A stretch of DNA of 64,000 bases from Aradus depressus (GCA_963662175.1 OY759217.1:17300562-17364561), one strand, 5' to 3'. Positions 50,205-60,790 are shown, counted from the first letter of the stretch. Numbers and translations are program-made. Notes: generated from the letters alone by a model not told the origin.

Positions 50205-51465
50205 TAGGTGACTCGCCTCTTATGTACTTCCACAGAATGAAATAATCAATTAACTATTCGCCCCCTTCAAAAACTAGACAGTTTAGGCTAAAAATCAATA
50301 GTTACGGCTTTTGCATTCTAATACAGTGGAATCCCGATATTTCGTATCCCGATTATTCGTATTTCCGGCTAATTCGTACAAAGCCGGTCCCCAGAGAAAA
50401 TCTCAAGTGATATAAAAACAATGCATTTCGGACCCCTCGGTAATTCGTATTATTTTTATGCTCGAGGCCACTTAAAACGTTTTATAATTCGTATTTCCAG
50501 CTTAAAAACCTCGTTAATTCGTACTGTTTTCAAGAGGGGGAGAGAGGACAGTGGGAGACCAGAGAGCAGAATGAGTGCGAGATAAATGTTTTCTAGGAAA
50601 TCACTTGATTCCTACAGAACCAAAGGGGAGAGCAAGTGAGAGAGACAAGTTTTCTCTGAAATCTCATGTAATTCGTACTCTTTTCACTCGAAGGAAATGA
50701 GGAGAGGAGTGGAGAGGGGGAAAGTTTTAGCAATTTCATTGATCTTGTCTAACATTTTTTCGAACAAATGTTTGATTGGTGTTTATTTAATCTACATATG
50801 TTTTATTGCATGTATTGTTTATTGTATAGTTTAGTATAAAGCAGTGTTTATTGCATAGTTTTTATTCTTACCACATTGTACATACTTCTTAATACACACA
50901 TATTTGCATTAATACGTTTTTTAATTTTTTTTTTTTTTGCACTCCCGATAATTGGTAATCCCGATAATTCGTACCAAACCTTCAGTCCCTTGACCATACG
51001 AATTATCGGGATTCTACTGTATTAAATTTGGTGTCCAAACATTCATTATCTTGGCAATTATGGTTTATGAGTCAAGTCCCCTCCTCCTCCCTTCGGACGA
51101 ATTCGCGGCAAAAAAACAGGTATCGTCCTTATGGAGCTTCAAATTTACATTTGAATTCATTACAATGGCAGTTACTGGAATATTTTGTGTTAAGCCTCCC
51201 CTTCCATCGCTCTTTCCCTTTGACGGATTTGGCTGAAAACCAATAGGTGTATTCCTTAGAGTGTTCTGGATACACATATAAAATTTTGTGTCGATACATT
51301 CATTCTATCGGGGAGTTATCGTGTTCCGGGCATACAGAAATTTTTATTTTTTTCACTTTTTGAATCTGGAGATCGAAAAACATGAAATTCCGTTGAAAGC
51401 TCCGCATCGACTTTTTGACCAGTTATATAACTTTCCCTATACTTCGTATAGTTGGGGAAGTAAAA
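50205..51465 (+). mobile_element. TACTTCCCCAGC-family copy split by a pogo-type MITE
   Basis: The left part 50205-50321 runs GGTGACTCGCCTCTTATGTA to TTGCATTCTAA. The right part 51022-51465 runs TTAAATTTGGTGTCCAAAC to CTATACTTCGTATAGTTGGG and GGAAGTA. It is nearly complete once the MITE at 50324-51019 is removed. Confidence 0.82.
50324..51019. mobile_element. Pogo-type MITE, 'ATTCGTA' family, 696 bp
   Basis: The ends CAGTGGAATCCCGATATTTC and the complement of GAATTATCGGGATTCTACTG are inverted. TA flanks lie at 50322-50323 and 51020-51021. TAATTCGTA-type motifs recur inside (about eight). No transposase. Confidence 0.88.
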
Positions 51466-51469
51466 AAAA

Positions 51470-51670
51470 GTCGATGAATCACCAGCAATGTAACTTCCCC
51501 AGATCTAATTAATCAATCAAGTTTCCGCTCTCCCTCCAAAACCAATCGACCGGGCTAAAAATCAATAATTGACTTACATAGTGGCTTCTGAATCCTCATA
51601 TTAAATTTTGTGTTCATACATTCATTAAAACGGCAGTTATTGTGGTTTTTGAATCTTCTTATATCTCCTT
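51470..51670 (+). mobile_element. TACTTCCCCAGC-family copy, head-to-tail
   Basis: It begins TCGATGAATCACCAGCAATG directly after the poly-A end of the previous copy, has the family middle unit, and stops near 51670. Confidence 0.75.
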
Positions 51671-51689
51671 ATGAAAAAAATGGCGCAAC

Positions 51690-51850
51690 ATAATATGCAG
51701 TTACAATATGCAAAAACCACTTAAATATGCATTTATGGTCAAATATGCAAAATAAAAGCTGCTTTAATCGAACCGTTTTGGTCCAAAACATGTTTTAAAA
51801 ATCATAATAGTGATGTACGAAGCAGAGATAAAAATATGCAAATGCATTAA
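51690..51850. repeat. ATATGCA motif cluster
   Basis: Five or six copies of AATATGCA at irregular spacing within 160 bases. It may be the subterminal region of a DNA transposon. No partner end was found. Confidence 0.45.
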
Positions 51851-52185
51851 CATCCGAACTCTAGTTATTATTCTTAGGAAACGTATGTATGTCCCAGAAT
51901 AAAGATTATTTTTCACTTCATTTAATTTCAAATTTGTGTATAACTGTAGTGTTACTTCGTGTAAGAATGGTATGTTGAGATCACGGTGTAATGTAGTATG
52001 GGCATTGTGTGATTGTTTGAAGAATTTATTTTGAATGGCTTGAATTCTTTTGAGAAACAGATTTTCCAGAAATATTTTCTATTCAACTTGACTTGTTGAC
52101 TCCTTCCCTTCGATTATTATGTCATCTTTATGGGATTCTGGATAGGCATATTAAATTTGGTAACGATATATTATTCTATCGATAG

Positions 52186-52187
52186 TT

Positions 52188-52216
<29 letters not shown>
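52186..52216. repeat. AC microsatellite
   Basis: A run of CA dinucleotides of about 30 bases, at the place where TACTTCCCCAGC-family copies normally have a short CACAGACACACA stretch, so it probably expanded from it. Confidence 0.9.
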
Positions 52217-52220
<4 letters not shown>

Positions 52221-53129
52221 GGACACCACACACACAGACATCATTTTTACTTCCGCAGCTATGCGATGAAAAATGGAGAAGTTATGCAATTGGTCAATAA
52301 TTTTATGTATAGTTTTCAACGGAATTTCATGTTTTCCGATCCTCTAGTTCCAGAAATGCAAAAAAAATATTTAAAACAAAAATGTTCTGTTTCACTCTCT
52401 GTTAGAGCACACACACGCAGAGACAGACGTATGGTAATGGTATAAAACAAGTTCAAGGGAAAATTCATTGAAAACTCAATTTCGCAATTTCACACGATCA
52501 CAATACGTTCTTATACTATAAATATAATAAAATATAATCAACATAACTGTTACCATGGGAACCAGACCAACGGATGACTTCAATGAATTCTTAGTCTTTT
52601 TTTCTACAGAGCCCTGTTATTTAACTGTATTCAAATGTATTTAATCTAAATGAGCGCACTGCTCAAAATTTCCTAAGCCCATTAACAGCCCTGTGAGAAG
52701 TGAGCATATTTTTAACTCCCGACTAAAAAGAAAGGTTGTGTATCTATTTGTAAGCGCTCTTTCCCAGATACTAGATTTTAGAATATATTATTATTATCGA
52801 TAGTTTCTTATTGAAAAGGGGGGAAAATAAATAAAATATTTGTGATATTCAGGACTTTCTTATACCAGAATAGTTCACAGATCACTTTTTCTCCCCTTCC
52901 TCTTTTCAAAATAATTTCATACTGGCATTACTGGCTATATGAAAATCACTTTCAGAAATCAAGAACTCATTCTTGAGGCCTTTCGAGATCAAACGGGAAA
53001 TCCCCCACCATATTAGGTTGGCAACCTGGGATACGCGAATTAGACTTATAGAGACACAATGGAAAATGCAACGTTCACCTATCGGAAGTGGACTGTTAAA
53101 CAACATCCAGCTAAGCCCTAGCTTTAGCC
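52217..53129. other. Family fragments, then unassigned sequence
   Basis: 52270-52370 (ATGGAGAAGTTATGCAATTG, ATGTTTTCCGATCCTCTAG) is a decayed inverted family end. The rest has no recognised feature. Confidence 0.4.
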
Positions 53130-53335
53130 TTTAGGGAGCGTTGTGGAGTGAAAGAAGATGTAATGTGAGGATTGAGAAAGTTATGTTGAGATGGCTTGGA
53201 TATATACAGAGAGGATGAACGAAAGAAGAAAGACGAAATAAGTATACAAGACGAGTGTGGATGGCAGAGTTGGAAGGGGTCGACCTCAGCGAATGTACCT
53301 CAATCAGATTGAGGACGTTTTTAGCAAAGGCCAGC
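53130..53335 (+). pseudogene. Non-LTR retrotransposon ORF2 C-terminal relic
   Basis: Broken frames read VMLRWLGYIQR, YKTSVDGRVGRGRPQRMYLN and QIEDVFSKGQ. RGRPxxxxxDxVEDxLxxxG is a common end of RTE-type ORF2 proteins. There are several stops and shifts, so it is an old relic. Confidence 0.6.
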
Positions 53336-53499
53336 TTATGAGTACCCTAGTTAAGTTAATAACAATGTACCTACCTATATAGTTTAAGTTTAAAAAATTT
53401 GGCTCTCAAAAGAAATTTCAATCGTTGTACTGTTGATATTTGGCTCTGTTGACTAATGAGTTTGCCGACCACTGACCTAGTAAGTGGACTGGCAGCTGA

Positions 53500-53670
53500 A
53501 GAGTGGAGTCAAGTCTCGAGTCCACATCCGAGCTCATTACTGTTTGTTAAAGACCTCTACCCTACCATAGTAGAGTTGGGCTCATGTTCAATAGAAATAC
53601 AAAATATCGCTCTGGTAGTAGGCGATATGACCTCATAGTTAAAGCCCGGGCATGAGTTACAATAACTAAA
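53500..53670 (+). mobile_element. tRNA-derived SINE, partial
   Basis: GTTAAAGACCTCTACCCTA, AGTAGAGTTGGGCTCATGTT, GCTCTGGTAGTAGGCGATAT and GGGCATGAGTTACAATAACT, the 3' half of the family. Confidence 0.8.
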
Positions 53671-54341
53671 CTGTTATCTTACTTAATATATAAAGAGGCA
53701 GCGTTTGTTTGATGTTCGGGTGAATCTTAAAAACTACTGGACCGATTTTCAATTTTTTTTTTCTATGAATTCCTTACGTTTTTGTTGTGGTTATAAGCCA
53801 AAAAAAATTCATATTTTACAATTTTTTTTAAAGAAAATATTTGAGTTTTGTGTATATAATATCGATAGGCGTAATCGAATATCTCAATAGTTCTCTTTTT
53901 AAGGTTCCGAAGTCGCTATATGGAAAGCGTAGTAACGAGTTTATTGTGTTGTGTTTCCAATTTTTTTAGACATGAATGTCAATTCAACTTTCTATAAATA
54001 TATTCTAATGTTACTTTTCGTTAAGTGGTTTTGATATTACTCACCATTAACTTTAATCAGAATTGAAAGCAATTTAAGGACTGTTGTGCTGGCAGGTTCG
54101 CATTATTTATGAAAAGTATTAGAAGTTATAACACCTTCTTTTGGCGCTAAAGAAGTAAACTTTATACCAACGAATAACGATGAGTACATATACGCCTGGT
54201 TAGAGTTACCAACCTGTGTAAAGTTACTGCGGGCGAAGTCAGGTAACCTGCTTGTTTTCTATACGTTGATGATGTTTTCTGTTCATCAGATGTTACTCTT
54301 ATTTTGATAGCAAAGAAACATAATGGTCATTTTGTCTACAG
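53671..54341. other. AT-rich sequence left of the Ig exon
   Basis: No second exon or repeat is recognised. It ends in the acceptor TCATTTTGTCTACAG. Confidence 0.5.
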
Positions 54342-54617
54342 GAGGTGACAGCTTGGAGCTGGAGACAGGTCCCTCTGACAAGGAAGTACACATCGGGGAC
54401 TCTGTCCAGCTACCCTGCCGAGGCAGTCCTGGCTCTGTGGTCCGATGGACCAAGGCTGGGGAGGGCCTCAGTGTAGGGCACCGGGTCTACACGGACCCCG
54501 AGGGACTCGTCATCACGCGGGCTGTTCGGGAGGATGCCGGCCGCTATGTCTGCCATGTTGTCAACACTACTACGGGACACTCGCTCCCCTCCCGGCCTGC
54601 CCTTCTCTCTGTCATTT
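54342..54617 (+). CDS. Immunoglobulin-domain exon of an unidentified gene
   Basis: A 276-base exon with acceptor TTTTGTCTACAG and donor GTGAGTAC, phase 1 on both sides, the classic form of Ig-domain exons. It is GC-rich against its surroundings. The translation GDSLELETGPSDKEVHIGDS, then VQLPCRG (first Cys), VVRWTKAG (core Trp), LVITRAVREDAGRYVCHVVN (DxGxYxC signature with second Cys) is a complete Ig fold of about 92 residues. N-T-T is a possible N-glycosylation site. Such exons encode extracellular modules of cell-surface receptors and adhesion proteins. Which one cannot be told from one domain. No neighbouring exon is seen within the window, so introns must be long, unless this is a lone duplicated exon. 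Confidence 0.85.
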
Positions 54618-54664
54618 GTGAGTACACATTTTTTGGTTATTGTTAACAGTTGAGACCGTATTTT

Positions 54665-54960
54665 TTGTTAATAATGAACTCAGACACGAAACACGCTGAA
54701 CTCTACAGACTTCTAATTAGACGATGGAAACTAGACATGATACAAAAAGGAAACTGCTACCACTTACTGAGACCATTATGGAGATACGGATCACAGATAT
54801 ACGGTTCAGCAAAAATATTCAGCATAAAACGAATTGAGGCGTTTCAATCCAAAACGCTGAGACTGATAAGCCCATAGGTACACAACAGAACAGTTCATGA
54901 TACTCCCTCTAAGAAGGTTCAAGAAGAGCTGGAAACCCCGACCTATTGCCAACCTCCAGT
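54665..54960 (+). pseudogene. Jockey-type reverse transcriptase relic
   Basis: KHAELYRLLIRRWKLDM, LLRPLWRYGSQIYGSAKI and IEAFQSKTLRLIS match the thumb region of Jockey ORF2 (usually LKPIWTYGIxLWGxA...IxRxQSKxLRxI). It continues in another frame as VHDTPSKKVQEELE. It lies only about 50 bases after the Ig exon, in its presumed intron. Confidence 0.8.
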
Positions 54961-56224
54961 ATCTTCATTATCAATAACTTCCAACAATATTTTCCTCTAC
55001 CTTTAGTTCTTAGTCACTGCCCATCTTATCAACCTTGCATCGAAATGGTCTTTCAATTCCTCTTTTTCTTTAATTAAGGTACATCTATTTTGCCAAGGAC
55101 TCCACTGGGTGGCCTTCCACCATATCTATCTGTATCATATAGTAAAAAAGTCTAACAAAACACCAAATCCGGACTTTATAATTGTTGAACAAGTCCGAAG
55201 TTAAGCTTCTGTTGCGGTGAGTTCCGAAGGACCCTCCTCGGGTTTTCTGCTTTGTTTCCTTACGTACTACTTTTTCTTGTTTTTTTTTTGTTTATTTTAA
55301 ATTAATTTATATTATTTTTAAAAAAACATTTTTGGTATAGTATTTTTAAGCACTTTAGTTTGATACCATTCTCGTTTGACTTTTAAATTTTAGACTTTGT
55401 CAAAATGGCGGCCAGCATCCTTCGTTTCTGTTTTTTTCTGAAATGTCACATAGCCTATGTCCCTCGGAAGATTAAACTAACCTACAAATCATTAAAATCA
55501 GTCCTGTGGTCTAGGCTTTCCGAGGGAACAAAGAATATAACATCCAAATTTTACAAAACATTCCCCTCCCTTCGGACTTCTTCACAGTCGAGTAATAAAA
55601 AAAAGACTAAATGGAGAAGTTAAAAAACATTTCAATAATAATCTATTTGCTTTTTAATTAGTTGTTTTTTGTTAGTTTTTTTTCTTTTCTATGCTATTCT
55701 ATAACAAGATGAGTCTGCTGTTAAAATGAGTTCGTAGAATTAGCACAAACTCAAACTGTTGCTGGTTTACGTTTCTTTCATAAGTTGGATACTAGCTCTA
55801 GTAAGTAGAAGAGGCGAGTGGCTGTGGGGAGTCTCCGTGACTAAAGATATTACCAGAAAACGGGGTCCTCCCTCCTCCATTCACAAGAAACCATCCTACC
55901 TTCGGTTTCTGGGAGACGACAGAAAAAACACCTAACCTCGCCTTTATCTGGCCTGGCAACAATGAATGGGCACTTTCCATCAATGAAACCCCAGCTCCTA
56001 GCTTACTACACACGCCTCTAGCTCATTGTCACATAGAAAATATTATTTTCATTCATTGTTTTTCCGATACCTGCTAAGATTTTTTGAGCTATTTTTTTTT
56101 TTTTTAGTTTTTTTAAGCAATAAGCGGTAGTGTTGAAACCTGTGTGGAGACTCGAAGTGTATCAACTCATTTTTGGACAAATCTTCAAAAAACGGAAAAA
56201 CATTTGAACGTATTGAACCGGACT
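54961..56224. other. Noncoding, no feature recognised
   Basis: Frames at 55405-55623 (plus) and 55798-56013 (minus) show no domain. The TTTTTT-rich stretches near 55280 and 56095 are low complexity. Confidence 0.45.
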
Positions 56225-56410
56225 ATTAGGATGAAATGTGGGATGGGGGTCAGCTGTAATGAATTTATCAATATGAAATTTTAAAAACATTTGAACGTAA
56301 TGAATCGGACTATAAGGAGGACACCTACTGATTTTCAGCGAATGCTGATGAAAAGAGGAGGTGGGGGGTCAGCTGTAATGAATGTATCAATATGAAATTT
56401 TATTTACAGG
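56225..56410 (-). mobile_element. TACTTCCCCAGC-family fragment, internally duplicated
   Basis: GGGGGTCAGCTGTAATGAAT and ATCAATATGAAATTTTA occur twice about 115 bases apart, with GGACACCTACTGATTTTCAG between. Confidence 0.65.
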
Positions 56411-56739
56411 TAGCCTATTCACAGCCGAAATAAATAAGCTTCCCAGCGGTGAAGGTATTATCCAAATCGGTTAAGTTGGAAACTTGAGCTGCCTGGGCAG
56501 CCAGGTGTGGAACGGATCAGTGGACTTATAACAGTGATTAGGGTTCCCTATTGGGTTGTCAACTCGGAGACCCCCCCCCTCTACCCTTTCATATAACCCT
56601 GTACTACCTGAGTCTTCTGTCCTCCCATTGACACAACTTCTCTGAATAGAGCCTGGAATGACCGTAGCAGGCAGTTTCCCCCTCCCGCTCTTTGCTGTCC
56701 ACTCTAGGAGTACCTTACTCAGGACAGCTGTTCATGAAA

Positions 56740-56935
56740 GGAATCTTCATTCTAAATTTCGTGTTGTTACATGGACTGTTATTAGGGTTTTTGAGTTAAG
56801 CCCCCCCACCTCAGATTCCCCCGTTCTTTGCACCGATTGTCTTCTTATTGGGTTTTTGACAACTCCCTTCTCCCTTTCCCTCTAGCTGATTCGTCTGAAA
56901 ATTGTTAGAATTCGTCCTTATGGAGTTTTCATGTT
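56740..56935 (+). mobile_element. TACTTCCCCAGC-family fragment
   Basis: AATCTTCATTCTAAATTTCG, CTGTTATTAGGGTTTTTGAG and GTCTGAAAATTGTTAG are family blocks. Both ends are absent. Confidence 0.6.
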
Positions 56936-57046
56936 ATTGTGAATCATGCCCGGGCCATATCGGCTATTACCAGAGCGCTCTAGGGGTATTTAAGGAGTAT
57001 CTGGCATCGTACAGGCGCGAGACCATTGCTTAACTTTCCATCCGAT

Positions 57047-57692
57047 CAGGGTTGCCACCTTTTTTTTGTGCAAATAAAGTACATCGGTTATTAATGGTAG
57101 AAAAAAAAAAAAAAAAGTACATTGTGTCAAAATAAAGTTCGATTTATTTTGCTTAAAAACATATTTTTCATTACTTTTAGCAACTTTTAACAAATAATTA
57201 TCACTGCTAAACAGCTTCACACCATCTTTACAGTCTATATTTAAGTTAAAGTAAATAAGTTATTCACTTTTTATCAGATCCAGAGACGCTTTGTTTCTTT
57301 CGTCTCGCCATTTGCTATTTATCACAGAAAAAACTCTCTGTGAATGCTGACGTGGCGGGAATCGATAGTAAAAATGAAATTAATTTATACAAATTTGAAA
57401 AACTATCATCAGTCTTATTAAATACTTGTTGCCATTTTTGTGCAGTAGACAATTCCGCAAAACCTTCAGAGCTATATATTTGAGTATATAGTTTGTTTAA
57501 TAAATAAATTTCTCCATAAAGATCCTTACGACCAATCTTTTTTTGTATGTTATATGTAAAATGAATCCCAGAGAAATCAAATCATGCGAAATGAAGTATT
57601 TTCGCTTACTTTATTGTTCTCATAAAGTATAGAGTAGAATTACCCGAAATAACGTACAATACTTTATAATAAAGTACGGGGTGGCAACCCTA
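57047..57692 (-). mobile_element. hAT element, 646 bp, nested in a SINE
   Basis: The ends CAGGGTTGCCACC and GGTGGCAACCCTA are inverted (last base changed). The target duplication is CATCCGAT (57039-57046) and CATCCTAT (57693-57700), 8 bases with one mismatch, as hAT elements make. It holds a transposase C-terminus on the minus strand. Confidence 0.92.
57230..57560 (-). pseudogene. hAT transposase C-terminal remnant
   Basis: On the minus strand LYGEIYLLNKLYTQIYSS, then LSIPATSAFTESFF, then in the next frame NSKWRDERNKASLDLIKSE. This is the hAT dimerisation region (usually LSIPxSNAxxERxFSxxNxxWxDERN...L). A one-frame break lies between ESFF and NSKW. The catalytic core is absent. Confidence 0.8.
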
Positions 57693-57929
57693 CATCCTAT
57701 ATACGGCGACATCAAGGTTTTTCACATCCCAGATAAAAAGACTTAAGGGATCTTGCGCTCAGTAGACAAGCACGCTACAGTTCAGAGCAAGGCCATGCTT
57801 AGAATATGATGATTGAAGAATGGATTTAGCTCAATTTCTTAATGAAACAACAAAAATTAATAAGTATCAATGAATATTATTACAAAAATATAATTAAAAC
57901 AAATAAGTTATAGTAATTAATACTTAGCT

Positions 57930-58052
57930 CATGATTCGAATCTCGGCCGAGGCCTATAGTTTATTTTGTCCGGGAGGTAAAAAAAACTTGAGCACGTCGT
58001 CCTTCGGATGGGACGTTAGGCGATGACCACGAGCCTGTGCGATGTAAGGTTA
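57930..58052 (+). mobile_element. tRNA-derived SINE, 5' half
   Basis: ATGATTCGAATCTCGGCCGA (degraded B box), GGTAAAAAAAACTTGAGCAC, CCTTCGGATGGGACGTTAGG and GAGCCTGTGCGATGTAAGG. It stops where the palindrome region begins. Confidence 0.82.
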
Positions 58053-58135
58053 CTAAAATCAGGCTCACGAAGTTAGCCGTTCGTATTTTTAATAATTAAT
58101 ATTTTTTAATGTTCTTGGGCTCGTTGGAAAGGTCT

Positions 58136-58621
58136 GAATTTGCCAGTTATTTGGTCATGTGCAAAAAACATCTGAAAGGTGCAATTTATCATTTAAGTAT
58201 ATCTTCGTCAATATTTAATGTTTTAACACGTTCAACCTCTTAAAATAAAGAAGAAAATATCCTGAAATTTTCCAGTGAATTTCTGAATTTGTCAGGTGCA
58301 TATTTTTCTGCTAATCCTTGCAATTATTCAAAACCAAGTTTCGGAGTTTCACCGTTAGGGGTATACTTATACACCGTCATTGATGTAGCTTACAAATTTT
58401 ACCGCAACTAGCGCCCCTAACGGTGAAACTCCGAAACTTGGTTTTGAATAATTGCAAGGATTAGTGAAAAATATGCACCTGGCACATTTCAGGATATTTT
58501 TTTCTTTATTTTAAGAGGTTGGTTGTACGTGTTAAAACATTAAATATATACGAAGATATACTTAAATGATAAATTGGACCTTTCAGACGTTTTTTGCACA
58601 TGACCAAATAACTGGCAAATT
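58136..58621. repeat. 486-bp palindrome with 52-base loop
   Basis: The left arm 58136-58361 and right arm 58414-58621 are inverted copies (GCCAGTTATTTGGTCATGTG, AACCAAGTTTCGGAGTTTCA and complements). The left arm has about 20 extra bases near 58278-58300. No coding frame. It may be a foldback transposon or the product of an inverted duplication. Confidence 0.9.
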
Positions 58622-58684
58622 TTTATTTTATTTTTCCAATAACTGGCAAATTTTTATTTTATTTTTACTCGCACTCCGTAATTC

Positions 58685-58745
58685 GGGACAGCGAAAACTC
58701 AATTGATTAATTCATGCTGGAGAAGTACATTGCCGGTTTTACCTA
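58685..58745 (-). mobile_element. TACTTCCCCAGC-family 5' end
   Basis: AGCGAAAACTCAATTGATTA, TTCATGCTGGAGAAGTACAT, TGCCGG on the plus strand is the inverted family start. Confidence 0.65.
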
Positions 58746-58899
58746 TGTTTGATAGATTCCTAATTTTTCCAAAATTAATTGAATGAGGGAAATATTCGCG
58801 GTTCCTACGCTATAAAAATTATTTTATTTCTTAGGATTCATCTGTTTCATTATTGCGCGTAGAGAAATTTCTTCTTACCCATGGCCTAGGCATAAAACA

Positions 58900-59285
58900 T
58901 GTTTAGGGGCTGATCAACTAGCCAGGTCAGGAGCTGACAGAGGACCCATAAAAAACTGATTGACCAGAAAACACATCTAGTTCTGGAGAGAGGTTCCTAA
59001 GCAGAGACATTCGAAACTCGGAACCCTCAGAGGAAAGGAGCCGAGCAGAATGAACATAATAACTATGGCAGGGCTGAAAGCAGGTCATATGAACAAATAT
59101 CTGCAGGATATGGGCATTGCTAGAAGTCTTCTGTGCAGGAAAAGTGGCGAAAAAAATGAGACTGGTTGATATTCTGAGCTATTGTAAAACTCTTGAGAGT
59201 ACCTATGCGATGATAGTGTTTCAGAGAGAATCTGCTGCAGTTTCCTGGACTTTATTAAAGATACAGTGCTACTGTAGGGACCAAC
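58900..59285 (+). pseudogene. Non-LTR retrotransposon ORF2 C-terminal relic
   Basis: Broken frames give ADRGPIKN, RHSKLGTLRGKEPSRMNI, MAGLKAGHMNKYLQDMGIAR, SLLCRKSGEKNETG and ILSYCKTLES. The pattern GHxxxNxxLxxMGxxxxxxCRxCGExxETxxHILxxC is the zinc-binding end of R1/Jockey-type ORF2. Confidence 0.7.
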
Positions 59286-59309
59286 ATACAGGGAACACTA
59301 TAGGCCTCT

Positions 59310-59755
59310 CTCCTCTCTTGTTAACTCTTCTTCGGTACGCCTTGGACCCAGCCCTCAGCCTCCCGCTTCATGTTCCTCCCTAGGGGTACATTGTCAACTC
59401 TTCTTGCACCAGGAGCAGGGTTGACTCGGCCTCCCGTCCCTATCTTCAGCCCTGTCTATCCTCTCTTCTTAACTCTTCTTCGGTACGCCCTGGACCTAGC
59501 CCTCAGCCTCCCGCTTCATGTTCCTCCCTAGTGGTACATTGTCAACTCTTCTCACACCAGGAGCAGGGTTGACTCGGCCTCCCGTCCCTATCTTCAGTCC
59601 TGTCTATCCTCTCTTGTTAACTCTTCTTCGGTACGCCCTGGACCCAGCCCTCAGCCTCCCGCTTCATGTTTCTCCCTAGTGGTACATCGTCAACTCTTCT
59701 CACACCAGGAGCAGGGTTGACTCAGCCTCCCGTCCTTATCTCCATCATCTATTGA
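59310..59755. repeat. 148-bp tandem repeat, 3 units
   Basis: TTAACTCTTCTTCGGTACGC begins at 59321, 59469 and 59617. Units also share CCTCAGCCTCCCGCTTCATG and CACCAGGAGCAGGGTTGACT. Pyrimidine-rich on the plus strand. Confidence 0.95.
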
Positions 59756-60124
59756 CTCTCCTTATCTCTTCGCTTTGACTCAACTCTTTGTTTGGTCCTG
59801 TTTTGTTTTCTCTCCAGATCCACACGCCCACCTTTCTTTGATGTCATCGCACATCTAGTCACACCAATTAGAATATTTTCTTGATGTCATCATGACTTCA
59901 CATATTTGTACTTCAATACATCCGCACACAAGTAGAGGACACATACACATACATACATCCTATTTTCATAATTTAATTATTTTAGTTTTTTATACTTTAG
60001 TATAAAGGAAATATTGTATCGTAGTTTTCATGGTCCCACGACCACGTCATATTTCCCTGGGTCTTACCTGTCAAGTGAGCGCGGTGATTTTTATAGACTA
60101 AGAGGACGTCCAAACCATCTTTAA
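59756..60124. other. Noncoding, no feature recognised
   Basis: Pyrimidine-rich, then AT-rich sequence. No gene is seen. Confidence 0.45.
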
Positions 60125-60432
60125 AAACGTCATCGGAGAATCACCGGCAATGTACTTCCCCAGCACGATTTAATCAATTAAGTTGTCGCTCTTCCTCCAA
60201 AACCAATCTAACTAAATATCTGTAGTTTACTTACGATTTGGCTGAATCCTCATACTAAATTTTGAGTCGATACATTCATTCTACCGGGTGTTATTCTGTT
60301 CACACACCCAGATAGATAGAATTTTCATTTTTGGAATTGGGTCGGAAAACATGAAATTTCGTTGAAAACTCAGTATTAAATTTCAGACTGATTATATAAC
60401 TTCCCCTACACTTCGTATAGCTGTGGAAGTAA
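60125..60432 (+). mobile_element. TACTTCCCCAGC-family copy with both ends, short form
   Basis: The best short copy with both termini. It starts GAATCACCGGCAATGTACTT, CCCCAGCACGAT and ends CCCCTACACTTCGTATAGCT, GTGGAAGTAAAA. It is about 300 bases and holds one internal unit; longer copies hold two. Confidence 0.85.
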
Positions 60433-60638
60433 AATAACTGGAAAATTACGTTCTTTATCATAATGACTGCAATTTCAACTCAAAAGGCGATGTTTTCATA
60501 ATTTCCTTTACTATTCAACCCTTTTTGCGTAAGAAGTATCCAGAATTTCTTTTTCTTCGTTTTAAGTACTTTTGCTGCCAAACCATAATAAATAGGACTT
60601 TTCCAGTTGTCGCCTTGTTTCTTTATCATCTTTTTAGA

Positions 60639-60790
60639 TGCGGGCTAGAGCGTCGGGGTTCATTATAATAATTGTTATTCCCTTTGTTCTCATGGTTCCA
60701 CAATGGTTGCTGGTTCGAATCCCGTCCGGGAGAGTTCTATTCCATAAATAGAACTCACTCCCAGGGCCATGGGTGTAAAATGACAAATGA
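60639..60790 (+). mobile_element. tRNA-derived SINE, second family
   Basis: TGCGGGCTAGAGCGTCGGGG, GCTGGTTCGAATCCCGTCCG (B box), ATAGAACTCACTCCCAGGGC. Same family as 32600-32722. Confidence 0.8.

Larger units (their letters stand above)
56943..57780 (-). mobile_element. tRNA-derived SINE split by a hAT element
   Basis: SINE sequence at 56943-57046 (CATGCCCGGGCCATATCGGC, CATCGTACAGGCGCGAGACC) resumes at 57693-57780 (ATACGGCGACATCAAGG, CAGTAGACAAGCACGC) after the hAT insertion. Confidence 0.85.
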
